DNA of 64,000 nt from Yersinia enterocolitica subsp. enterocolitica (GCF_901472495.1 NZ_LR590469.1:1364001-1428000), one strand, 5' to 3'. Positions 34,894 to 44,005 are shown, counted from the stretch's first letter. Numbers and translations: made by a program. Notes: generated by a model from the letters alone, not told the origin.

Positions 34894-35154
34894 ATGTCAT
34901 CACTTAATCAAACATCTGTTCGCGCTCAACAAGGTGAGACTGATGCAAACTTACCTGGTGAAGATCATTTGATCGCCCATGAAGCTTTGCTTGTCGCATT
35001 AATGGTTGAATGTGCTAACGAGTCCGATAATGATCAATTTCTGTTTAGTGTCAGAGAAACACTTAATGGGATCTTAAGTTCTTCCCGTTATCTTGATGCG
35101 AGCAAGATAGCCAATGGCCTGCTCGATGAGGCTGATGATAAAGCCAACCGTTAG
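34894..35154 (+). CDS. Small acidic protein of unknown function
   Basis: An 86-residue protein, acidic and mostly helical (HLIAHEALLVALMVECANESDNDQFLFSVRETL, then a LDASKIANGLLDEADDK helix), without membrane or signal segments. Size and composition recall the YmgB/AriR group of small regulators, but the motif match is not convincing. AGGGG lies about 7 nt upstream. It follows the IS10-like element and has its own terminator. Confidence 0.6.
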   Translation: MSSLNQTSVRAQQGETDANLPGEDHLIAHEALLVALMVECANESDNDQFLFSVRETLNGILSSSRYLDASKIANGLLDEADDKANR

Positions 35155-35159
35155 CCCCC

Positions 35160-35184
35160 AGCCCTCACTCATTGAGGGCTTTTT
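35160..35184 (+). terminator. Terminator after the small acidic protein gene
   Basis: AGCCCTCA / TGAGGGCT stem, 5-nt loop, TTTTT tail. Confidence 0.9.
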
Positions 35185-35251
35185 ATTGGTAGCGAAAGCC
35201 AACACCGCCGCACAGGTTGATCCAGAATGGCAAGATAACGATAATTAACCG

Positions 35252-35749
35252 ATGAGGAAAGTAATGGCTTCGCTGAAAGAAGTAGCAAATCTGGCGTCAG
35301 TTTCATTAATGACAGTTTCTCGGGCGATTAATAACCCAGACCAACTGTTGGCCCAGCGCCCCGATGGTATTATTTTTACCTCCATGGGGCTGCGGCAAGT
35401 CACCATCCCTGAGCGCCTGCGAGATAAAAATATCGTGCTGGCTAATTGTGTCAGCGAAAACCATTCTATCCCCAGCTATATTCCTGATGACTTTGATGGT
35501 CAGTATCAGGCGATGGAAGTGCTGTTGCGCCGAGGATACCAGCGGCCATTGTGTATTTACCTCCCCGAATGTACTTTGGCAGGTAAAGCGCGGCGAGCGG
35601 GTGCAGAAAAAGCGTGGCAAGAATCCGCCTTGCCGCTAGAGCAGTTACGTCAGTGCCATTTAGCGTGGGGGGATGAGCATTATCAGGATGTGATTTCACT
35701 GTTAGACCGCTATTGCCCTGAGGGCAAACCTTTAACCGGCCAGCGGTGA
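35252..35749 (+). pseudogene. Remnant of a LacI-family sugar repressor
   Basis: The N-terminal LacI HTH is intact (ASLKEVANLASVSLMTVSRAINNPDQL), but the next residues jump directly to LAQRPDGIIFTSMG, the middle of the ligand-binding domain, so about 60-100 codons are deleted in frame. The product also stops at 165 residues where about 330 are expected, ending exactly where the permease remnant on the other strand ends. Both genes probably lost their 3' ends in one deletion. Confidence 0.8.
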
Positions 35750-35751
35750 AA

Positions 35752-36260
35752 ATATGCTGGCACAGACTTGAGTGACAAACTGGAAGCCCACCAAATACAG
35801 CGTCGCTGATAGACGTGGGTCGCAATTGGCGACGATATACTTAAACATTGCGATCAGCAGTATGGGTAATTCGACCGCATGTAAGAGTTTCATCAGTGAA
35901 ATAGTCGTGGCATCTTGGGCCAGCCCTGAAGCAAATATCCGCACCGGCGAGCATATTGGTGCGCAATAAAGGGGCATAAACATAAATAAAAAAAGGACCA
36001 CTGATCAGCAGCAAAATACCAATAGCCCATAAAAGATGTTTTTTAAGTCCCAGCTTATCTTGTATCACTCCGTATAACGGTTGTGCACTTAGCGCCGTTA
36101 TGGCGATAGCAGAAAATGTCGCACCAGTTTCTGCTCCTTTTAACCCTACATATTAATTTAGCCAAATCGAGAATAATGAAAATGCTGATGACCAGGTAAA
36201 GAAAAACGTAAACAGTAAGCCACTTAAGATCAGATATTGATTGCGTACAGAGTGTTTCAT
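35752..36260 (-). pseudogene. Remnant of a LacY-family sugar:proton symporter
   Basis: The start MKHSVRNQYLILSGLLFTFF is recognisable from 36260; an in-frame TAA replaces the Gln of the SIWLNQY-type motif (near 36154). The segment IQDKLGLKKHLLWAIGILLL (helix 3 area) continues to APLLRTNMLAG, then the sequence jumps, with frameshift, to TTISLMKLLHAVELPILLI near the C terminus. Roughly 200 codons are missing and the last about 50 are gone. Non-functional relative of lactose/raffinose permeases. Confidence 0.8.
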
Positions 36261-36292
36261 ATCGATATCCGGTTGGAGATTTGCGCCTATTA

Positions 36293-36329
36293 TTAACGTT
36301 AACAATTTATTTATGTGATGGAAATCACA
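36293..36329 (-). promoter_or_regulatory. LacI-type operator and CRP site upstream of the permease remnant
   Basis: The palindrome TTAACGTTAA (36293-36302) has the central CG of LacI-family operators. A perfect CRP palindrome TGTGA-N6-TCACA lies at 36314-36329. Together they show the dead operon was once repressed by its LacI protein and activated by cAMP-CRP. Confidence 0.75.
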
Positions 36330-36452
36330 TGATATTCTCTAGCTTGCCTCATGTGTGTTTTTTGGTTTTACGTTATCGTTAGGCAACAGCCAGGGTTGGC
36401 ATAATGAGTCAATCTGGCATGCCTATTGGCCCGAATAATATAAGGAGGAAAA

Positions 36453-36629
36453 GTGCTACTGGATAAAATCCTACTGGTTGTCATTATGATTTTATTGTCA
36501 CTTTTTGCCTGGATGTTTTTCTCACCGTATCATATGTATTCAACAGCTTATGAGTTCCTTGAGTTGTTTGGTTTTCAAGAGGGATACAAAAATTTAGGTT
36601 TTGGTCCACCAACTGAAATATCTGATTAA
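36453..36629 (+). CDS. Small membrane protein, 58 residues (GTG start)
   Basis: Unrecognised. MLLDKILLVVIMILLSLFAW is one membrane helix, then an aromatic FFSPYHMYSTAYEFLELFGF segment and a polar tail. The GTG at 36453 has GGAGG at 4-nt spacing, one of the strongest ribosome sites in the window, and a terminator follows 8 bp after the stop. This strongly suggests a real monocistronic gene. Confidence 0.65.
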   Translation: MLLDKILLVVIMILLSLFAWMFFSPYHMYSTAYEFLELFGFQEGYKNLGFGPPTEISD

Positions 36630-36636
36630 GCAGATA

Positions 36637-36667
36637 AAAAAACAGGCGCTATTTTATGCACCTGTTT
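36637..36667. terminator. Terminator between the 58-residue ORF and the ligase gene
   Basis: AAAACAGG / CCTGTTTT stem with 14-nt loop; A and T tracts make it usable in both directions. Confidence 0.85.
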
Positions 36668-36701
36668 TCTAGATTGACGAATCTTCTCTCCGTGAATGGC
36701 C

Positions 36702-37940
36702 TTATTCTGTTTGTTCCATTTCTAATCGCTCTTTCGGCGGCATCACTGAATAACTGGCAACGATCGCTGTAAGAATAATAAATAAATGCCCTTCCGATGA
36801 ATCCAGTAAGAAGGAGTTAAACAAGTGACAAGCCAAATAAGCACAGAGTAAAGACACTAATATATTTCTAAGGTGTGCGGGTAAACGCAAAGCTGAACGG
36901 AAATAGCACCACATCCATCCGAGGAATAAAGCTAACCCAATTATCCCTGATTGCACCGTCTGCATCAGATATTCATTATGTGGGTTTATACTGTATTCGC
37001 TTTCTGTATAATTTAACCAGAATCCCCCGGCACCATGGCCTAAAACTGGAGCCTGTTCTATTAACTTCACAGACTCAAGCACGAATGCGGTACGCAACCC
37101 CATCGAGCTATCACAAGACTCTTTATCGACTTCATGAGTGACTGCCAGGCAGCTTTGAATCTCCGTCACCCCTTGTTGTAGCCGTTCAACAGCACGGTTT
37201 GGCACTATAGCCACTATGGCCGCAACGATAAGAGCGCCAACCACCATTCCTAAACGCTGGCGGTTTGATAACGACAGTAATCCCCACATCCCAAAAGCCG
37301 CAGCCAAAGCGACATAGCCGGTTCTGCCCTGCACCATAAATACAATGTTATAAACTGCCAGGCACACCAGCAGAGCATAACCCCAGCGCTTCAGCCCCTG
37401 GTTACGGAATGCCAAAGAGAGCCATATTACCGCCGCTAAGGCCATAAAGAAGTTATGTGTAATTTGTAATTTAAAGACAGTCGGATTTAATGGATCAATC
37501 TGACCCAGCGGCATATGAAGGACACCCACCCACAGGCTGGCAGCCAGGATCACAGCATTGGCCAGTAAAAAGCCTTTGGCAAAATAACTGGCAAGTGAGC
37601 GCGAAAGAACAAAAAACATCGCTAATGGCAGGATATATAACAGTTTTGAGTACTTACCTACCATCACTTTACCGTACAGATTGTGATGCCAAAGCAAAGA
37701 TATAGCCAACAACAAAAACATGAGAGCAGGTAGCCAAATCAACGGGTTTTTGACTAAGGCTTTCACATAGCGAGTATCGCGGCTTAGCAGTAAACAGATG
37801 ACGGCCAATACCATCGATAAATTCATTATAAAATTAGAAGTGGGTAGACCAATACCTAACAAAAATGCAGTGACACAAGAGAACATGCCAATATATCGAT
37901 GTGCTGGCGGCGAACCGGGCCAAGTAGCAGAAGAAATCAT
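36702..37940 (-). CDS. O-antigen ligase family protein (WaaL/Wzy_C)
   Basis: A 412-residue inner-membrane protein with about ten to twelve helices and the Wzy_C landmark: a large periplasmic loop before NPHNEYLMQTVQSGIIGLALF, with an Arg in SMGLRTAFVLESVKLI. WaaL ligases join undecaprenyl-linked O-polysaccharide to lipid A-core. There is no O-antigen or core cluster here, and Yersinia may carry several ligases, so which polymer it transfers is open. A glycosyltransferase gene lies upstream in the same orientation (133 bp). Confidence 0.8.
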   Translation of the reverse strand: MISSATWPGSPPAHRYIGMFSCVTAFLLGIGLPTSNFIMNLSMVLAVICLLLSRDTRYVKALVKNPLIWLPALMFLLLAISLLWHHNLYGKVMVGKYSKLLYILPLAMFFVLSRSLASYFAKGFLLANAVILAASLWVGVLHMPLGQIDPLNPTVFKLQITHNFFMALAAVIWLSLAFRNQGLKRWGYALLVCLAVYNIVFMVQGRTGYVALAAAFGMWGLLSLSNRQRLGMVVGALIVAAIVAIVPNRAVERLQQGVTEIQSCLAVTHEVDKESCDSSMGLRTAFVLESVKLIEQAPVLGHGAGGFWLNYTESEYSINPHNEYLMQTVQSGIIGLALFLGWMWCYFRSALRLPAHLRNILVSLLCAYLACHLFNSFLLDSSEGHLFIILTAIVASYSVMPPKERLEMEQTE

Positions 37941-38073
37941 AAGTCGCTCACTTCAAAGTAATCACCAGAAGAGGCCGCATGACACGCGTAACCCAGCATA
38001 GCTGGCCTCCATCTATGACATAGCCAACCGGTGTACTCTGGCTGGCTATGAAAAGTATTTTGGATAAATGCTG

Positions 38074-38934
38074 TTATGCCGCGAGTGAACGGAACAGATA
38101 ACGGAACCACCATAATGGCCGCCACCACACTTTACGTTCAGGTACTGTCGGCGGACGTGAATGCACTTTTTTAATTTCCCAATTAAAGTTAAGGAATATT
38201 CGGCTATGACCATATTCCGCACCAAATAGGGCAATTTCATTTTTCTTGCGATCATCGATAGGCGCGTTATGCGTCAAATCACGATCCAGTGAGTGGTAAC
38301 TTTTCTTCCTATCAACATTACGTTCAATACAGCGGTATTGCTTAGGCAAATAACGCGGTGTGGAACCATGGTCTTTATGGAACTTCACAAAGCGGTAATC
38401 TTCCGAACCGTAGTGACCGGCGAACTCTTCGTCATAACCATAAAGTCTGAAGAAGCGAGCTCTGGACATGAAAAATAAATTCGGGTGACCGCGATAGGCC
38501 TTGCCAGTTTTTTCATCGGTACGGTAGATACGATACAGCGAGCGCCCTGGGTTACGCGCATTAACCAGATAACGCAGGGTATCTTCGGGCAGCAGGCAAT
38601 CTAAATCGGTAATGATAATCTTGTCAGATTTGGCATAAGTCACACCAAGATTACGGGAGCCAGCCTGATTCCACTGGATATCAGTGGTTATTCTTAACCA
38701 CGTGAAATTCAAATCATAATCTTTTACTTCATATTCTAAAGGTGAGCAGTCATCTACGATGACAAATTCTACCGCATCCTTAATATCATCAGGGTAAGAT
38801 TCATATTCCTTCAACAAAGACTCAACAGAATCCATATTTCCCTGATTACAGTAAAAATGAGTTACATAAGTCAGTTTGATGTGCTGCTTATCTAACGGAT
38901 GCCGTGCTTTAACAATTTCTACATCCTTCGCCAC
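38074..38934 (-). CDS. Family 2 glycosyltransferase
   Basis: A 286-residue GT-A enzyme. Nucleotide-sugar and metal residues are in EFVIVDDCSP, then NQAGSRNLG and ITDLDCLLP (DxD-type). The C-terminal half has a GHYGSEDYRF acceptor-site motif, and a Trp/Arg-rich end that may contact the membrane. It begins with GTG after AGAGGT. It probably adds a sugar to LPS core or another surface glycan, working with the adjacent ligase; donor and acceptor are unknown. Confidence 0.8.
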   Translation of the reverse strand: MAKDVEIVKARHPLDKQHIKLTYVTHFYCNQGNMDSVESLLKEYESYPDDIKDAVEFVIVDDCSPLEYEVKDYDLNFTWLRITTDIQWNQAGSRNLGVTYAKSDKIIITDLDCLLPEDTLRYLVNARNPGRSLYRIYRTDEKTGKAYRGHPNLFFMSRARFFRLYGYDEEFAGHYGSEDYRFVKFHKDHGSTPRYLPKQYRCIERNVDRKKSYHSLDRDLTHNAPIDDRKKNEIALFGAEYGHSRIFLNFNWEIKKVHSRPPTVPERKVWWRPLWWFRYLFRSLAA

Positions 38935-39420
38935 AATATAAACCTCTGTTTTAAGAGAGAAAATAACAAAAATTATAATTTACTGAGATCTGGTTATTAT
39001 TATTAAATGATAAACACATGCTGAATAACATTGCCGTAAAGGATAAAGAGTTAACCTAATCAGTCAAATATTTTCTTCATATTATTATGGCAGGTCACAA
39101 CGCCTTGATTGATATTCAAACTTACTTGATTGGCTGAATATACTACCGAAGGGGGGCAAAAAGGCGTTCACTTGAGTGGTAAACGCATTGAACGTCTTAC
39201 TGCCCCTTTACTGCTTCTCGACTGAGTTTAAGGATTAGCGCGTGCTGACATGAGTGCCAGCGATCTATTCTTGTTGGTACTGGCATCATCGTGGATCACA
39301 CGTTCGGCGGCTGAGGGCGAAAAAAATCGAAAGTCCGTAAGGAAAATCATTTGGGATGGGATTTGTTCAGATGCAAGTTCGTTTTATGTTCAGTTTTGCA
39401 GGAACACTTAGTGGAGCGTT
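38935..39420. other. Intergenic region between icd and the glycosyltransferase gene
   Basis: About 490 bp without a convincing ORF. It should contain the promoter for the glycosyltransferase. A long-range inverted repeat (AAGGGGGGCA near 39150 and TGCCCCTTT near 39201) encloses a smaller GCGTT/AACGC stem, a possible structured RNA but not supported by a promoter or U-tract. Confidence 0.35.
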
Positions 39421-39451
39421 AAAAACTCACGGAAGCCGAAGCCTCCGTGAG
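39421..39451 (-). terminator. icd terminator
   Basis: On the minus strand a CTCACGGA / TCCGTGAG stem with a 10-nt loop is followed by TTTTT. Confidence 0.9.
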
Positions 39452-39471
39452 ATATTGCACTCGAAGCGCTA

Positions 39472-40725
39472 TTACATGTGCTTAATAATGGCGTCGCCAA
39501 ATTCACTGCATTTCAGTAACTTAGCGCCTTCCATCAGACGCTCGAAATCATAAGTGACCGTCTTGGCCTGAATTGCGCCTTCGGTGCCTTTGATAATCAG
39601 GTCTGCGGCTTCGAACCAACCCATATGACGCAGCATCATTTCTGCGGACAGAATAATAGAACCTGGGTTCACTTTATCCTGACCCGCATATTTCGGTGCT
39701 GTACCATGAGTCGCTTCAAACAATGCGCACTCATCACCAATGTTAGCACCTGGGGCAATACCGATACCGCCAACTTGAGCAGCCAATGCATCAGAAATGT
39801 AATCCCCATTCAGGTTCATACACGCGATAACATCATATTCAGCTGGGCGCAGCAGGATCTGTTGCAGGAAAGCATCGGCAATCACATCTTTAACAATGAT
39901 GTCCTTACCGTTGTTTGGATTCTTGATTTTAACCCAAGGGCCGCCATCGATCAGCTCACCACCAAATTCCTCACGCGCTAACTGGTAACCCCAGTCTTTA
40001 AATGCGCCTTCAGTGAATTTCATAATGTTGCCTTTATGAACCAGGGTGACCGATTCACGGTCGTTGGTAATTGCATACTCAATTGCAGCACGTACCAAAC
40101 GCTTAGTCCCTTCTTCTGAACACGGTTTTACACCAATACCACATTGTTCAGGGAAACGAATTTTCTTCACACCCATCTCTTCACGCAGGAACTTAATCAC
40201 TTTTTCAGCTTCTGGTGAACCGGCTTTCCATTCGATACCCGCATAGATATCTTCTGCGTTTTCGCGGAAAATCACCATATTGGTCAATTCAGGGTGTTTT
40301 ACCGGGCTTGGGGTACCTTCGTAATAACGCACTGGGCGTAGGCACACATACAAGTCAAGTTGTTGGCGCAAAGCAACGTTCAGAGAACGAATACCGCCAC
40401 CCACTGGAGTGGTCAATGGGCCTTTAATTGCAACGCGGTACTCACGAATCAAGTCCAATGTTTCTTCTGGCAGCCAGACATCTTTGCCATAAACATGAGT
40501 TGATTTCTCACCGGTGTAAATTTCCATCCAGGAGATTTTACGCTCACCGTTATAGGCCTTCTTCACCGCAGCATCCACCACGTTGATCATGGCTGGGGTC
40601 ACATCAACGCCAATGCCGTCACCTTCAATAAATGGAATGATCGGATTATGCGGAACAACCAGTTTACCCTGAGCATCGACAGTAATTTTCTTACCTTCTG
40701 CCGGAACAACTACTTTGCTTTCCAT
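39472..40725 (-). CDS. icd: NADP-dependent isocitrate dehydrogenase
   Basis: TCA-cycle enzyme converting isocitrate to 2-oxoglutarate and CO2. It has 417 residues (E. coli 416), with the substrate and AceK-phosphorylation site GGGIRSLNVALRQ, the catalytic Tyr in RENAEDIYAGIEW, the Lys in LVHKGNIMKFTEG and the coenzyme loop HGTAPKYAGQ. The frame opens at 40776, but the ATG at 40725 follows AAGGAGAGG and matches the family start. Divergent from rluE, as in E. coli. No prophage junction is seen at its 3' end. Confidence 0.97.
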   Translation of the reverse strand: MESKVVVPAEGKKITVDAQGKLVVPHNPIIPFIEGDGIGVDVTPAMINVVDAAVKKAYNGERKISWMEIYTGEKSTHVYGKDVWLPEETLDLIREYRVAIKGPLTTPVGGGIRSLNVALRQQLDLYVCLRPVRYYEGTPSPVKHPELTNMVIFRENAEDIYAGIEWKAGSPEAEKVIKFLREEMGVKKIRFPEQCGIGVKPCSEEGTKRLVRAAIEYAITNDRESVTLVHKGNIMKFTEGAFKDWGYQLAREEFGGELIDGGPWVKIKNPNNGKDIIVKDVIADAFLQQILLRPAEYDVIACMNLNGDYISDALAAQVGGIGIAPGANIGDECALFEATHGTAPKYAGQDKVNPGSIILSAEMMLRHMGWFEAADLIIKGTEGAIQAKTVTYDFERLMEGAKLLKCSEFGDAIIKHM

Positions 40726-40855
40726 CAACCTCTCCTTCAGCGCAATTTTGTTAATGCCTTGTAAGATTCGTGTCAATACTACTTGAATATTCGTTCCACG
40801 CCAATCCGAAACAGATTGAGGTATAATGCGCTAATCATCCGAAATCGCAATAATC

Positions 40856-41482
40856 ATGAATAAATTCTCTGTTAAAAATCACAAAGTTAACCGATTCAGC
40901 ACTAAGTCACAGGCTAAACAGGTGAAGCCCATTACCCCTCGGCGCGTACTGTTATTCAACAAGCCTTTTGATGTGTTACCCCAATTTACTGATGAAGCTG
41001 GGCGCTCAACTTTGAAGGAATTTATCCCTTTTAACGATGTTTATGCGGCTGGGCGACTCGATCGGGATAGCGAAGGTTTACTGGTATTAACTAATGATGG
41101 CAAACTGCAAGCCAGGCTAACGCAACCAGCCCAGAAAACCGGTAAAGTCTATTTTGTACAAGTAGAAGGGTTGCCCGACGAAGATGCACTTAGTCAGCTA
41201 AGAATAGGGATAACCTTAAAAGATGGCCCTACTTTACCCGCTGGTGCTGAGCTGGTTAGTGAACCCGCGTGGCTATGGCCACGCCATCCACCGATTCGAG
41301 AGCGCAAAGCCATCCCCACAAGCTGGTTAAAAATAACACTTTTCGAAGGCCGCAATCGACAGGTTCGCAGAATGACTGCCCATATTGGCTTCCCTACCCT
41401 TCGTCTGATACGTTTTAGTATGGGTAATTTAAGCCTTGGCGATCTACAGCCCGGCGAATGGAAGGAGATAAACCATGTTTAA
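40856..41482 (+). CDS. rluE: 23S rRNA pseudouridine(2457) synthase RluE
   Basis: RsuA-family pseudouridine synthase that modifies U2457 in 23S rRNA. The catalytic Asp69 is in GRLDRDSEGLLVLTNDG; the FNKPFDVL and EGRNRQVRRM motifs are present. 208 residues with a basic N-terminal tail. The last codons overlap the nudJ start by 8 bp, so the two are translationally coupled, as in E. coli. Confidence 0.95.
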   Translation: MNKFSVKNHKVNRFSTKSQAKQVKPITPRRVLLFNKPFDVLPQFTDEAGRSTLKEFIPFNDVYAAGRLDRDSEGLLVLTNDGKLQARLTQPAQKTGKVYFVQVEGLPDEDALSQLRIGITLKDGPTLPAGAELVSEPAWLWPRHPPIRERKAIPTSWLKITLFEGRNRQVRRMTAHIGFPTLRLIRFSMGNLSLGDLQPGEWKEINHV

Positions 41483-41921
41483 GCCTCATGTTACCGTGGC
41501 TTGTGTCGTGCATGCTCAGGGGAAGTTTTTAATTGTCGAAGAGACAATTAATGGAAAAAAATTATGGAATCAACCCGCTGGTCATTTGGAAACCGATGAA
41601 ACTCTACTGCAAGCTGCGGAAAGAGAGTTATGGGAGGAAACCGGTATTCGAGCCACCCCGCAATATTTTCTGCGCATGCACCAGTGGATAGCGCCGGATA
41701 AAACCCCATTCCTGCGTTTCGCTTTTGTTATTGAGCTACTGGCCCCATTGCCCACTGATCCGCATGACGATGATATCGACCGCTGTCTGTGGCTTACCGC
41801 CGATGAAATCCTGCAATCGGATAATTTACGCTCACCTTTAGTGGCCGAAAGTATCCGTTGCTATCAGCAGCCCGAGCGTTATTCACTTGATGTGATTGGT
41901 TCATTTAACTGGCCATTATAA
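41475..41921 (+). CDS. nudJ: Nudix phosphatase NudJ
   Basis: A 148-residue Nudix hydrolase. The Nudix box is complete: GHLETDETLLQAAERELWEETG with metal-binding Glu residues. E. coli NudJ (YmfB) hydrolyses the thiamine precursor HMP-PP and nucleoside di/triphosphates. GGAG lies just before the ATG, inside the end of rluE. It is followed by mnmA. Confidence 0.93.
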   Translation: MFKPHVTVACVVHAQGKFLIVEETINGKKLWNQPAGHLETDETLLQAAERELWEETGIRATPQYFLRMHQWIAPDKTPFLRFAFVIELLAPLPTDPHDDDIDRCLWLTADEILQSDNLRSPLVAESIRCYQQPERYSLDVIGSFNWPL

Positions 41922-42107
41922 ACGGCAGATTTGATTCACTCAGGTAATTTCATTAAGAGTGCGAATCTACCATGCAGCAACGCGGCCAACGTGATAAAAT
42001 CCGGCGCTTGTTTTTATAATGCCCTGCCACGCTGAAGAGTGGGTCGGATAATCTCATCCGTCATAGCCTTCATTGGGGCTTTAGGTATTTACGTTAGTGA
42101 GACTCCC

Positions 42108-43229
42108 ATGTCAGATAACAGCCAGAAAAAAGTAATCGTCGGTATGTCCGGCGGTGTCGATTCTTCCGTTTCCGCCTACCTGCTCCAGCAACAGGGCTAC
42201 CAAGTTGCCGGTTTGTTCATGAAGAATTGGGAAGAGGATGATGGCGAAGAGTATTGCTCAGCAGCGACCGATTTGGCCGATGCTCAAGCGGTATGCGACA
42301 AACTGGGCATGGAGTTGCACACCGTCAATTTTGCCGCAGAATACTGGGATAACGTGTTCGAATTGTTCCTGGAAGAATACAAAGCCGGGCGCACCCCTAA
42401 CCCCGATATTCTGTGTAATAAAGAAATAAAATTTAAAGCTTTCCTAGAGTTTGCCGCGGAAGATTTGGGTGCAGACTATATTGCTACCGGGCATTATGTG
42501 CGTCGTCAGGACGTTAACGGTAAAAGTCGCTTGTTACGTGGGCTTGATGGCAATAAAGACCAAAGCTATTTTCTCTACACATTAAGCCACGAACAGCTCG
42601 CTCAAAGCCTGTTCCCTGTTGGTGAGTTAGAAAAGCCTGAAGTTCGCCGCATTGCTGAACAACTTGAGCTGGTCACTGCCAAGAAAAAAGACTCCACGGG
42701 TATCTGCTTTATTGGTGAGCGCAAATTCCGTGATTTCCTGGGCCGCTATCTGCCCGCGCAACCCGGCCCAATCATGACCGTAGATGGCCAGCATGTGGGC
42801 GAACATCAGGGTTTGATGTATCACACCTTGGGGCAGCGTAAAGGCTTGGGTATCGGCGGCACCAAAGAGGGTGGCGATGATCCGTGGTATGTGGTGGATA
42901 AAGATGTTGCGAATAACATCTTACTGGTAGCTCAAGGACATGAACACCCGCGTTTAATGTCTGTGGGGCTGATTGCCCAACAGTTACATTGGGTTGATAG
43001 AGAACCCGTCACTGCTGCTTTCCGCTGTGTGGTAAAAACTCGTTACCGCCAGCAGGACATTCCCTGCACCGTGACACCATTGGATGACGAACGTGTTGAG
43101 GTTCGGTTTGATGACCCTGTAGCGGCAGTCACACCCGGCCAGTCTGCGGTCTTCTATCAAGGTGAAGTCTGTCTCGGTGGCGGTATTATAGAAGAGCGTT
43201 ATCCACTGCCAGGTTCAGTCGCAAACTAA
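42108..43229 (+). CDS. mnmA: tRNA-specific 2-thiouridylase MnmA
   Basis: Adds sulfur to U34 of tRNA Lys, Glu and Gln, using ATP and sulfur relayed by TusE. The PP-loop GMSGGVDSS lies at the N terminus; catalytic Cys residues are in NPDILCNKEIKF and DSTGICFIGERKF. The frame opens at 42039, but the ATG at 42108 gives 373 residues and the family N terminus. It is the third gene of rluE-nudJ-mnmA-hflD-purB, conserved with E. coli. Confidence 0.95.
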   Translation: MSDNSQKKVIVGMSGGVDSSVSAYLLQQQGYQVAGLFMKNWEEDDGEEYCSAATDLADAQAVCDKLGMELHTVNFAAEYWDNVFELFLEEYKAGRTPNPDILCNKEIKFKAFLEFAAEDLGADYIATGHYVRRQDVNGKSRLLRGLDGNKDQSYFLYTLSHEQLAQSLFPVGELEKPEVRRIAEQLELVTAKKKDSTGICFIGERKFRDFLGRYLPAQPGPIMTVDGQHVGEHQGLMYHTLGQRKGLGIGGTKEGGDDPWYVVDKDVANNILLVAQGHEHPRLMSVGLIAQQLHWVDREPVTAAFRCVVKTRYRQQDIPCTVTPLDDERVEVRFDDPVAAVTPGQSAVFYQGEVCLGGGIIEERYPLPGSVAN

Positions 43230-43236
43230 TTCAACC

Positions 43237-43322
43237 TATACCCTAAATAATTCCAGTTGCAGGAAGGCGGCAAGTGAGTGAGAGCAGCAAACGCACATGC
43301 CGCTTGAAGTATGACGGGTATA
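43237..43322. repeat. Internally deleted ERIC element
   Basis: An 86-bp copy with both ERIC ends (TATACCCTAAATAATT and GACGGGTATA) but lacking about 40 bp of the centre, apparently by recombination between the GTGAG repeats. It lies between mnmA and hflD and would be transcribed. Confidence 0.9.
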
Positions 43323-43353
43323 TTAATGAACCAGAACGTTTACAGGAGTAACC

Positions 43354-43980
43354 GTGGCGAAAAATTATTATGATATTACGTTGGCATTGGCCGGAATCTG
43401 CCAGTCAGCTCGCTTGGTTCAACAATTGGCGCATGAAGGCCAATGTGATAATGATGCATTAAATACTGTGCTCAGTGGGCTGCTACAAACCAACCCGCCT
43501 TCCACTTTGGCCGTCTATGGCGGCAATGAACAATCCTTAAAAATGGGGTTGGAAACACTGCAAAGTGTGTTAAATGCCAACCGTCAGGGGCCTGCGGCGG
43601 AACTGACCCGCTACACCCTAAGCCTGATGGTGTTGGAGCGGAAGCTCAATGCCAATAAGTCGGCGATGAATACCTTGGGTGATCGTATTAGTCAGCTTGA
43701 TCGCCAATTGGCCCATTTCGATCTTGAATCGGAAACAATGATGAGTTCGCTGGCTGCCATTTATACGGATGTTATCAGTCCACTCGGTCCGCGCATTCAG
43801 GTTATTGGCTCACCCGCTATTTTACAAAGCACACTGGTGCAGGCAAAAATTCGTGCCACCCTGCTGGCGGGTATCCGCTCAGCTGTGCTTTGGCAACAAG
43901 TCGGCGGAAGCCGCTTGCAGTTAATGTTCTCGCGAAATCGTCTGTTTAAGCAGGCGCAGAGTATCCTTGCTCATATTTGA
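43354..43980 (+). CDS. hflD: HflD, high-frequency lysogenization protein
   Basis: A 208-residue, helical, membrane-associated protein (YcfC). In E. coli it binds phage lambda CII and helps target it for degradation, and lies between mnmA and purB, as here. It begins MAKNYYDITLALAGICQSARLVQQLA. Start is GTG after CAGGAG. Its normal host role is unclear. Confidence 0.93.
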   Translation: MAKNYYDITLALAGICQSARLVQQLAHEGQCDNDALNTVLSGLLQTNPPSTLAVYGGNEQSLKMGLETLQSVLNANRQGPAAELTRYTLSLMVLERKLNANKSAMNTLGDRISQLDRQLAHFDLESETMMSSLAAIYTDVISPLGPRIQVIGSPAILQSTLVQAKIRATLLAGIRSAVLWQQVGGSRLQLMFSRNRLFKQAQSILAHI

Positions 43981-44005
43981 AATCCTTTCTCAGGAGTTGC
44001 CACCG

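Noticed and set aside
39472..40725. Prophage e14-type attachment at icd
   Set aside because: The 3' end of icd is normal and followed by its own terminator; no integrase or phage genes are next to it.
42039..42107. N-terminal extension of MnmA
   Set aside because: The extra 23 residues are not part of the family; the ATG at 42108 aligns with known MnmA starts.
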